33,312 bases of DNA from Bacteroidota bacterium (GTDB lineage Bacteria > Bacteroidota > Bacteroidia > B-17B0 > Aurantibacillaceae): assembly GCA_030681615.1 (NCBI GenBank), contig JAUXSA010000165.1, forward strand, positions 1 through 33,312. Reading direction: 5' to 3'. The notes below the pieces were generated by a model. That model had not been told where the DNA came from. It was given only the letters and a program-made list of their open reading frames with translations, and did no database searches. The translations under genes and the position numbers were made by a program. Shown piece by piece: positions 8,674-15,476 of this stretch (position 1 is its first letter; each line of letters begins with the position of its first letter).

Positions 8674-8756
8674 AAGCCACAGATTTCACTGATTTTCGCA
8701 GATTATTTTTTTGATTTAATTAAATTTATCTGTGTTATCTTCGAAATCTGTGGCTT
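8674..8756. repeat. Inverted repeat between bshA and queE
   Basis: AAGCCACAGATTTC (8674-8687) is matched by its exact reverse complement at 8743-8756, a perfect 14-base pair of arms. Inside, CAGATTA (8699-8705) and TTATCTG near 8726-8732 form a second, imperfect pair. The left half also repeats the unit C-A/T-G-ATTT in tandem. A T run follows the right arm. Unlike a terminator it lies upstream of two divergent genes, so neither gene runs into it. The pattern (GCCACAGATT... AATCTGTGGC) resembles dispersed intergenic repeats seen in several bacterial phyla; copy number here is unknown. Confidence 0.78.
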
Positions 8757-8790
8757 TTTGTTCACTTTGTGAATTTCATAGTTATCTTTA
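8757..8790 (+). promoter_or_regulatory. Candidate Bacteroidota promoter for queE
   Basis: TTTG at 8757-8760 and TATCTTTA at 8783-8790 are separated by 22 bases, close to the TTTG / TAnnTTTG arrangement of Bacteroidota promoters. Transcription from it would begin at about 8796, which argues against the GTG at 8769 as the queE start. The -33 element forms the outer edge of the inverted repeat at 8674-8756. Confidence 0.45.
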
Positions 8791-9449
8791 CAGCCTTGAA
8801 TTACAAATTACATAGCCTTAAACCTAACGAAGAAGCGCTTTTAAACGAAGGCAAATTATTGCCTTTAATGGAAGAATTCTACACCATTCAGGGCGAAGGT
8901 TTTAATACCGGCAAAGCCGCGTACTTTATCCGTATTGGCGGTTGCGATGTGGGCTGCCATTGGTGCGATGTAAAAGAAAGCTGGGACGCCAACATCCATC
9001 CTTTAACCCCAATCGAAAAAATTATCGCCAACGTTCAGGAATGGAAGGCGCCAAGTGTGGTTGTTACCGGCGGCGAACCTTTGATCTATAATTTAGATGC
9101 TTTAACTGAGCAACTCAAAAATAAAAATATTGAAACGTTTATTGAAACATCCGGCGCTTATAAATTAAGTGGCAATTGGGATTGGATCTGTTTAAGTCCG
9201 AAAAAAACAATGGCGCCCTTGCAAGAAGTTTATGAAAAAGCCAACGAATTAAAAATAATTATTTTCAATCAACACGACTTTAAATGGGCCGAAGAACAAG
9301 CAGCAAAAGTTGGTAAAAACTGTTACTTATACTTGCAACCCGAATGGAGCAAACACCAGGAACTGATCCCGCAAATTATTGAGTACGTAAAAACAAATCC
9401 AAAATGGATGATAAGTTTACAGACGCATAAGTATATGAATATTCCTTAG
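8769..9449 (+). CDS. queE: 7-carboxy-7-deazaguanine synthase QueE
   Basis: This radical-SAM enzyme converts 6-carboxy-tetrahydropterin to 7-carboxy-7-deazaguanine in the queuosine/preQ0 pathway. The open frame gives 226 residues. FYTIQGEGFNTG is the family's substrate-binding opening, the iron-sulfur motif is CDVGCHWC (C59, C63, C66), and VVTGGEPL follows. The C-terminal LQTHKYMNIP is the expected end. The start is uncertain. GTG at 8769 is the longest option, but it lies inside the probable promoter. TTG at 8796 (217 residues, beginning at LNYKLHSLKP) fits the promoter and the family length better, and no ATG occurs until 8868. Other que genes are not nearby. Confidence 0.93.
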   Translation: MNFIVIFTALNYKLHSLKPNEEALLNEGKLLPLMEEFYTIQGEGFNTGKAAYFIRIGGCDVGCHWCDVKESWDANIHPLTPIEKIIANVQEWKAPSVVVTGGEPLIYNLDALTEQLKNKNIETFIETSGAYKLSGNWDWICLSPKKTMAPLQEVYEKANELKIIIFNQHDFKWAEEQAAKVGKNCYLYLQPEWSKHQELIPQIIEYVKTNPKWMISLQTHKYMNIP

Positions 9450-9525
9450 AAAAAATGTAAAATGTAATATGGAAGATGTAAAAAGTGGAAAAACAATTGA
9501 TCCATTTTCCATCTTACCCTTTACA
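9450..9525. repeat. Imperfect inverted repeat between convergent queE and response-regulator genes
   Basis: A purine-rich stretch with repeated ATGTAAAATGTAA and GGAAGATG units (9455-9489) faces a pyrimidine-rich stretch TCCATTTTCCATC (9501-9513) and CCTTTACATT. They pair only with gaps. It could work as a weak bidirectional terminator for the two convergent genes. No coding potential is seen. Confidence 0.45.
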
Positions 9526-10164
9526 TTATTTTATAAACCCTTTATCCAGTGCAAACTTTACAAGGCCTATAACGCCTTTAATTCCGGTTTTTCTAAAGAT
9601 ATTTTTACGATGGGTCTCAACCGTACGTTCGCTTATAAAAAGTGCTTCTGCAATTTGCGCGTTGGTCATTTCTTTGGCAATACAATCTATAATATCTACT
9701 TCGCGCTCGGTTAAATGTATGGTGTTTATTTTTTCGTCGTTAACAGGGTTAGATTCTATTACCTGCTCTACTTCTTCACTAAAAAATTCATGACCCTGCA
9801 TTACTAAATTAATAGCCTTTACTAACTCTTCGCGGCCTGTGTTCTTTAAAATATAACCACTCACACCTGCCTGCAACATATCTTTAATATAACTGCGCTC
9901 GCCAAACATACTTAAAGCAATAAATTTTGTATTGCTCACCCGGGGTTTTAATTTGCGCACCAAATCAATACCACTTAGTTCCGGCATGTTAATGTCCGTC
10001 AATACAATATCTGGCTTTAGTAATTGAATTTGTTCAAAAGCTAATAAAGGCAAAGTACATTCGCCAACTATCTCAAAATCCTTTTCGCTCGAGATAATTG
10101 CTTTTAAGCCATCAATAAGCATTTGATGGTCGTCTACTAAATATATTTTTACCTTGCCTGTCAT
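9526..10164 (-). CDS. NarL/LuxR-type response regulator
   Basis: The 212 residues comprise a receiver domain (about 4-120) and a LuxR-type helix-turn-helix (about 145-208). The receiver has the acidic pair D11-D12, the phospho-acceptor D57 in VLTDINMPE, a conserved Ser near LSMFG and Lys in YILKNTG. The output domain shows LTEREVDIIDCIAKEMTNAQIAEAL followed by SERTVETHRKNI. It should bind DNA as a phosphorylated dimer. No histidine kinase is adjacent. The ATG lies 16 bases after the stop of the amidase gene on the same strand, so the two are probably co-transcribed. That makes cell-wall turnover or division a possible context, but the target genes are unknown. Confidence 0.93.
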   Translation of the reverse strand: MTGKVKIYLVDDHQMLIDGLKAIISSEKDFEIVGECTLPLLAFEQIQLLKPDIVLTDINMPELSGIDLVRKLKPRVSNTKFIALSMFGERSYIKDMLQAGVSGYILKNTGREELVKAINLVMQGHEFFSEEVEQVIESNPVNDEKINTIHLTEREVDIIDCIAKEMTNAQIAEALFISERTVETHRKNIFRKTGIKGVIGLVKFALDKGFIK

Positions 10165-10180
10165 TGATGACCCTAATATA

Positions 10181-11473
10181 CTAGTTTTTTAAAAACTTCA
10201 AAACTGCCTCAGAATAACTTTTTGCCACATTCAATACACGTTCGTTGGTTTTAATGCCTTTATAATTGCTTTCTTTCTTCATCAATGCTTCGCATTCCTT
10301 TTCACAATCCTGGTACAAACTCTCTCCGTAAACTAAAGGCGAATTTATTAAACGACATAGATTTAAATTACGTGAGAAAACCCCCGGACTTTTAGTAAGC
10401 AAACAATTATCTTTTAAATAAGTAGCGTCAAATTGTGTTGCAACCGGAATGTTTAAGTTCTTGCTAAAATTAGCTACAGTTAATGAGGCCAGTTTTTCTG
10501 ATTGATTTAATTCATCAGTCAATAATAAGCGCAAAAAATGTGTCATGTTCTCAGGCTTATCTAAATTATCACTTGTAAAAGCCCCGCCAATAAAGGCCAT
10601 GGTAAAATTGCGTTTGGTGGTTTGTTTCCATGGCTCGTTCTTTTCATCTACATTGTAATGAATGATCAAACTGGCGTGTGGTTCAAATTCATTCATTAAT
10701 CTTGCACGATTATTCAGATCAAAATCCCTAAAAAATTCCCAGAAAAGATCCCTGTCACTCATATTAGAAAGCTTTGTGTACTTAGCCTTTGGCAAAACTT
10801 TATGAGAAAATAAACTATCAAGGGTTCTTGTTTTATGTTTAAAGATCCATTGTGGGTAAGTAAGGTTAAACGAGTTAAAATTATTCTGTGAACGTGTAAT
10901 TAAAACCTTTGCCCCCTGCTCTTCAAGCATTTTTTGTACTAGTTGTGCTGTGTTAAAAGTGAGCTCGCTTTCAAACAATTTAATAGTGTCTAAAGGATGA
11001 TTTATAGAATCTTTTACAAAATAAAGGAACTTTTGTTCTATTTGAGCATCGGTCATGTTAGTGCCCGTATGTCCGGGATCAATAGCAATGCGGTAACCGC
11101 TAAGTGGGAGATTTTTATCCTGCTTAGCAATTATTCTTTTATCCACTATCTTTTTAGAGATACTATCTCTTTGTGTAACTGAAAATCTTTTTAATCCTTT
11201 AAATTTTATAAATTTTTCCTGCTTGGCAAATGGATTATTGATCAAATATTTTGCCACTACATCTATTTCATTCTCATTAAAAGCAAAGATCTTTTTGCCT
11301 TTTGCATCTAAAATAAAAATTACTTCTTTCTGAAATTCGATACGGTGGTTTAATGAACCTTTAAAATTAAGGTAATTATCAAACCGGTATTTGCAACGCT
11401 GTACGGGAGTTTGCGCTAAAAAAGTAAAAGACGCAAGGCACAAGATGCTGGACAGAACATATTTATTGATCAT
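10181..11473 (-). CDS. Secreted N-acetylmuramoyl-L-alanine amidase (Amidase_3)
   Basis: The 430-residue product has a signal peptide (about 1-21, ending FLAQ) and an N-terminal region of about 100 residues that I do not recognise. A zinc amidase domain starts near residue 125. Probable zinc ligands are H135 in IDPGHTG, E168 in ESELTFN and H272 in LIIHYNVDEKN. The second catalytic Glu is probably that in SPLVYGESLYQ near the C-terminus. Such enzymes cut the bond between MurNAc and the peptide stem during daughter-cell separation. Compared with AmiC-type domains there is an apparent insertion of about 45 residues (about 198-250) between the ITRSQ strand and NNRARLMN, which may regulate access or hold a partner. 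A response regulator follows after 16 bases. Confidence 0.88.
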   Translation of the reverse strand: MINKYVLSSILCLASFTFLAQTPVQRCKYRFDNYLNFKGSLNHRIEFQKEVIFILDAKGKKIFAFNENEIDVVAKYLINNPFAKQEKFIKFKGLKRFSVTQRDSISKKIVDKRIIAKQDKNLPLSGYRIAIDPGHTGTNMTDAQIEQKFLYFVKDSINHPLDTIKLFESELTFNTAQLVQKMLEEQGAKVLITRSQNNFNSFNLTYPQWIFKHKTRTLDSLFSHKVLPKAKYTKLSNMSDRDLFWEFFRDFDLNNRARLMNEFEPHASLIIHYNVDEKNEPWKQTTKRNFTMAFIGGAFTSDNLDKPENMTHFLRLLLTDELNQSEKLASLTVANFSKNLNIPVATQFDATYLKDNCLLTKSPGVFSRNLNLCRLINSPLVYGESLYQDCEKECEALMKKESNYKGIKTNERVLNVAKSYSEAVLKFLKN

Positions 11474-11592
11474 ATTTTTTATTATTAGTACTTAATCATA
11501 AATCAATAACATTATTCCGCGCATCATGTTTATAAAATTAAAATTATTCGCTCAACTTTTTTTTGTACTTTCAAATTGTTATCAAAACCATC

Positions 11593-12003
11593 ATGTTAAC
11601 TGAAGAACAGGTAAATACCATCCTAACAAAAGAGATAAGCTTTAAGACTTCCCGCTCAGGCGGCAAAGGAGGCCAAAACGTTAATAAGGTGGAGACCAAA
11701 GTAGAATTGGAGTTTAACGTACAAACTTCCACTGCTTTAAAACCCGAACAAAAAAAGACGATCTTTAAAAAGTACCCCGATTTTATTGAGGGGACTTTAA
11801 TAAAACTGATTGGCAATACAGACCGGTCTCAGTTGGGGAATAAAGAAATTGCTTCAAAAAAACTCATCATTCTTCTTAATAAACTTTTAAAACCGGTTAA
11901 AAAACGACTGGCTACAAAGCCAAGTAAAGGGTCTATCCGAAGGAAAATTGAAAGCAAAAAACATAAAAGTGAACAAAAACAATTAAGGAAAAGAATAATC
12001 TAA
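11593..12003 (+). CDS. arfB: ArfB/YaeJ-like peptidyl-tRNA hydrolase (release-factor homologue)
   Basis: This 136-residue protein has the release-factor GGQ motif at 26-28 within TSRSGGKGGQNVNKVET, followed by a compact domain and a strongly basic, Lys/Arg-rich tail (about 95-136). That is the layout of ArfB (YaeJ), which rescues ribosomes stalled without a stop codon: the tail enters the empty mRNA channel and GGQ hydrolyses the peptidyl-tRNA. The ATG at 11593 is preferred over a TTG ten codons earlier because MLTEEQ is the family-like start. The MBOAT gene begins one base after its stop, so they may share a transcript although their functions are unrelated. Confidence 0.92.
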   Translation: MLTEEQVNTILTKEISFKTSRSGGKGGQNVNKVETKVELEFNVQTSTALKPEQKKTIFKKYPDFIEGTLIKLIGNTDRSQLGNKEIASKKLIILLNKLLKPVKKRLATKPSKGSIRRKIESKKHKSEQKQLRKRII

Positions 12004-12004
12004 T

Positions 12005-13411
12005 TTGTTATTTAACTCCATCATATTTACAGTTTTTTTACCGATAGTTTTTATTCTTTATTGGATAACGCCGCCAAAATACCGCAATTACTTTTTATTA
12101 CTGGCATCATATTATTTCTATTACAGTTATAATCCCTGGTTCTTATTATTATTAATTGGCACTTCAGCCGTAGATTACTTTCTCGCCAGAAAGATCTCTT
12201 TAACAGAGAACAAAAAAAGAAAAAAAATGTTTTTGGTATTAAGTCTGGCCAGTAACCTGGGTGTTTTATTTATTTTTAAATACTTTGTTTTCTTTTACAA
12301 CTCTTCAGTTGAAGTCTTCAATATTAATTCTAAGCTCTTAAATAACTTTATAATTCCCGCAGGTTTATCGTTTTACACATTTCAGTCGTTAAGCTACACT
12401 ATTGATATTTACAGGGGAAAATACAAAGCAGATGATAGGTTCTCTGATTTTTTATTATTCGTTTCTTTTTTCCCACACATGGTAGCCGGCCCAATTGTGC
12501 GTTACAATGATCTCATGCCACAGTTTAAGATCATTACGTATTTTAAGAATATAAACTGGCAGTCTTTTGCCACATTGGTTATTTGGGGTTATTTTAAAAA
12601 ACTCGTAATAGCCGATAATTTAAATTTAATTGTTACCCCCGTTTTTAATGATGTTATGGCGTTTTCTGGTTTTGAATTATTATTGGCAGGTTTTTTATTT
12701 GTGATACAGGTTTACTGCGATTTTAGTGGCTATAGCGATATTGCCACAGGTGTAGCCAAATTGTTCAATATTAATTTAACATTGAATTGGCGAAGACCTT
12801 TGTTCTCAAAGTCACTACACGAATTCTGGAAACGCAACCACATTAGTATTACCACCTGGTTCAGAGATTATTTATATATAGGTTTGGGTGGCAGTCGCGT
12901 TGGTTATAACCGCTGGCTGCTAAATATGTTTTTGGTATTTGTTATAAGCGGTTTTTGGCATGGCGCTAATTTTACCTTTGTTATTTGGGGTACTTTACAC
13001 GGACTTTTCTATATTTTAGAGATCCTGCTCATGAAAAAATTTCCAGATATTAAAATACCGGCAGTCTTAGGAAGGTTGTATTTACTGGGCTTTCATACCT
13101 TAACACTCATTGCCTTTCGGGCTAATGATGTTACCGATCTAAGTTATATCTATAAACATATTTTTTCGTTTAGTAACTGGAATTATTCTTTAAGCACATT
13201 ACTAAATTACCAGGACAGGTTTTATTTCTTCGTCATTTTCATAGCTATCCTTGTTTTGTTCTTTAAAGAATTGAATGAAGAATATGCTATCATTAACAAA
13301 TACAAAAACGTTTATTCATTTTTAAAACCTTTGGTATACATAGGTTTTGTTGTACTTATTTTTATTTTAGGGAATTTTTCAGCTAACACATTTATCTATT
13401 TTCAATTTTGA
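12005..13411 (+). CDS. MBOAT-family O-acyltransferase (AlgI/DltB-like)
   Basis: This 468-residue polytopic membrane protein starts with the MLFNSIIFTVFLPIVFILYW segment typical of AlgI-like proteins. That segment supports the TTG at 12005 as the real start, since no upstream ATG is available. The two hallmark histidines are visible: H279 in FWKRNHISITTWFRDYLYI and H319 in SGFWHGANFTFVIWG, the latter being the catalytic His by family analogy. MBOAT proteins pass acyl (often acetyl) groups across the inner membrane to an extracytoplasmic partner that modifies a polysaccharide. The next gene, overlapping by four bases, encodes an SGNH-like protein fitting that partner role. The polysaccharide substrate is unknown. 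Confidence 0.93.
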   Translation: MLFNSIIFTVFLPIVFILYWITPPKYRNYFLLLASYYFYYSYNPWFLLLLIGTSAVDYFLARKISLTENKKRKKMFLVLSLASNLGVLFIFKYFVFFYNSSVEVFNINSKLLNNFIIPAGLSFYTFQSLSYTIDIYRGKYKADDRFSDFLLFVSFFPHMVAGPIVRYNDLMPQFKIITYFKNINWQSFATLVIWGYFKKLVIADNLNLIVTPVFNDVMAFSGFELLLAGFLFVIQVYCDFSGYSDIATGVAKLFNINLTLNWRRPLFSKSLHEFWKRNHISITTWFRDYLYIGLGGSRVGYNRWLLNMFLVFVISGFWHGANFTFVIWGTLHGLFYILEILLMKKFPDIKIPAVLGRLYLLGFHTLTLIAFRANDVTDLSYIYKHIFSFSNWNYSLSTLLNYQDRFYFFVIFIAILVLFFKELNEEYAIINKYKNVYSFLKPLVYIGFVVLIFILGNFSANTFIYFQF

Positions 13412-14352
13412 TAAAAAAAGTGATTACATATTTTTTGATCACCACTGCCCTTTTGTATGGCTTAAGACAACTGCATTACAAAGGTTTGCTTAAACAAACC
13501 GCCGGATATTACGACAAATACAATACAGCTTTTTTTAAAAATAATAATTTTAATACACTGTTTTTAGGTTCTTCTCGTGCCGAGATGCATTACGATACAA
13601 AATTGTTTGATAGCTTAACCGGTTTAAATTCTTTTAATTTAAGCCTTGCAGGTGCCAATCCACAAATAGCATTTGCAGCGCTTAAAACCTATTTGCACAA
13701 AAGCAAAGCTCCAAAATATTTGATCTATGAAGTAGATTATCATTACTTAAAATACAAAAGCAGCGAAATAAAAGAATTCAATAATTATTTTCCTTATTTA
13801 TCAGAACCTGAATTACGTGGGCAACTCAGTAAGGTTGATGCCCGCATGGATCATTTTTATTATAACCCGTATTACTCATTTCCATATACAGGTTTTAAAA
13901 ATTTAAGTACCAGTATGCATGGTTGGTTAAATATCCCAAACCGAACAGACTCTTTTTATTACAAAGGTTATTTAAATGAGTCATTAAGGCCAAGTCTAGT
14001 ATTTAACCGCGTTACGCCTTGTTATACATTTTTTAATGTAAATGATCGGGCATATCTGGATTCTATCATCACCATTTGTAAGCAAAATAAAACAAAAATT
14101 ACACTTGTGAGTTCGCCAATTTTTGCCGGTGGCAAGGTTGATCTAAAAAATAAGGATCAAATAATTGCACAACTTCACAATATTGCCAAAATAAATAATA
14201 TTTCTTTTTACGACCTATCATCTCTCTCCTTTTGCAATAACAGAAAATTGTTCATCGACCATTACCATTTGAACTATTTGGGAGCCACCAAATTCACCAC
14301 TTGTTTTTGTTCATTATTCAACAATAAAATAGCTACTATTTCGTTAAAATAA
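13408..14352 (+). CDS. SGNH/GDSL-like envelope protein, likely partner of the MBOAT acyltransferase
   Basis: This 314-residue protein has one N-terminal membrane anchor or uncleaved signal (about 4-20). LFLGSSRAEMHYD follows at 51-63, where G54-S55-S56 matches block I of SGNH esterases with S56 as likely nucleophile. A NLSLAGANPQ segment looks like block II, and FIDHYHLN near 282-289 offers D284 and H287 as the other triad members. That pattern resembles the extracytoplasmic acyl-transfer partners of MBOAT proteins (AlgJ/AlgX-like). The start codon is TTG, overlapping the MBOAT stop in TTGA, so translation is probably coupled. Residue roles are inferred from motif position, not from a structure comparison. 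Confidence 0.82.
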   Translation: MIKKVITYFLITTALLYGLRQLHYKGLLKQTAGYYDKYNTAFFKNNNFNTLFLGSSRAEMHYDTKLFDSLTGLNSFNLSLAGANPQIAFAALKTYLHKSKAPKYLIYEVDYHYLKYKSSEIKEFNNYFPYLSEPELRGQLSKVDARMDHFYYNPYYSFPYTGFKNLSTSMHGWLNIPNRTDSFYYKGYLNESLRPSLVFNRVTPCYTFFNVNDRAYLDSIITICKQNKTKITLVSSPIFAGGKVDLKNKDQIIAQLHNIAKINNISFYDLSSLSFCNNRKLFIDHYHLNYLGATKFTTCFCSLFNNKIATISLK

Positions 14353-14393
14353 AGTAGAATTTCATTTTTTTAGCTTAATTTTAGTAATTGGAT

Positions 14394-15476
14394 ATGCAAA
14401 AGTCTTTTATTCTCTTTTTGGTAGTGTTTTCGCTGGCTGCAAAAGCCCAATTTCGTAAATACAGTAACGAATTCTTAAATATTGGTGTAGGAGCACGCGC
14501 TTTGGGTATGGGCAATGCCAATATTACCAGCGTTGAAGGTGTTAATTCAGGTTACTGGAACCCTGCGGGATTATTAAAGCAAAAAAGCGATATTGAAGTG
14601 AGTTTAATGCATGCCGAGTATTTTGCCGGTATTGCCAAATACGATTACATAGGTGTTTCAAAAAGAATTGACAGTAACAGCGTTGCCGGCATTTCTATTT
14701 TACGTTTTGGTGTGGATAATATCCCAAATACGCTTGACCTTGTTGATGCTAATGGCAATGTAGATTACAACAGGATAACCACTTTTAACGCGGTAGATTT
14801 TGCAGCTTTATTAAGTTACGCCCGCAATATTCCTCAATTAAAAGGTGTTGAAGTTGGCGGAAATTTTAAGATCATTCGCCGTAAGCTTGGCCAGTTTGGT
14901 GGTGCCTGGGGTTTTGGATTGGATGCCGGTGCAAAATATAATTACAAGAACTGGAAATTTGCTGCAATGGCAAGAGATGTTACAGGAACCTTTAATGCCT
15001 GGAGTTATAATTTAAGTGAAAAGGACATTGCTACTTTTCAACAAACAGGTAACGAGATCCCTTCTTCCTCTATCGAAGTAACTGCTCCAAAATTAATATT
15101 AGGCACTGCGCGTAGCTTTTTATTCTGGAAAGACAGAATCTCTGTATTAGGAGAATTAAATTTAATAAACACGTTTGACGGAAAAAGAAATACAGTGGTA
15201 AAAACAGATCTTTGGAGTATGGAACCTGCTTTTGGTACTGAAGTTGGTTACAAAGGCTTTGTTTATTTGAGAGGCGGCATTGGCAACATTCAAAAACAAT
15301 TAAGCGATGATGCCACAAAATACATTACTACTTTTCAACCCAACTTTGGCGTAGGTGTTAAGTACAAGATCTTTACTTTAGATTATGCGTTGACTGATAT
15401 TGGCGACAGGTCTATTGCTTTATATTCAAATATTTTTTCATTAAAAATAGATATCAATAAAAAAATGAACAAGTGA
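14394..15476 (+). CDS. porV2: PorV/PorQ-family outer-membrane protein, putative PorV2
   Basis: The 360-residue product has a signal peptide (MQKSFILFLVVFSLAAKAQ). A beta-barrel of the FadL-like PorV type opens with NIGVGARALGMGNANITSVEGVNSGYWNPAGL, the family signature. In the T9SS, PorV carries cargo from the translocon to the PorU sortase. The gene directly downstream encodes a C25 PorU-like protein and overlaps by four bases, which supports a PorV2/PorU2 pair rather than a general porin. ATG at 14394 is preferred over a TTG two codons earlier. The spacing to the SGNH gene is 41 bases. The PorV2 name is by recognition; PorQ-like is the main alternative. Confidence 0.85.
   Translation: MQKSFILFLVVFSLAAKAQFRKYSNEFLNIGVGARALGMGNANITSVEGVNSGYWNPAGLLKQKSDIEVSLMHAEYFAGIAKYDYIGVSKRIDSNSVAGISILRFGVDNIPNTLDLVDANGNVDYNRITTFNAVDFAALLSYARNIPQLKGVEVGGNFKIIRRKLGQFGGAWGFGLDAGAKYNYKNWKFAAMARDVTGTFNAWSYNLSEKDIATFQQTGNEIPSSSIEVTAPKLILGTARSFLFWKDRISVLGELNLINTFDGKRNTVVKTDLWSMEPAFGTEVGYKGFVYLRGGIGNIQKQLSDDATKYITTFQPNFGVGVKYKIFTLDYALTDIGDRSIALYSNIFSLKIDINKKMNK

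Noticed and set aside
9469-9793. Two overlapping plus-strand frames of 81 and 102 codons
   Set aside because: Both are antisense to the response-regulator gene, whose receiver and HTH motifs are complete. Their translations look like random composition.
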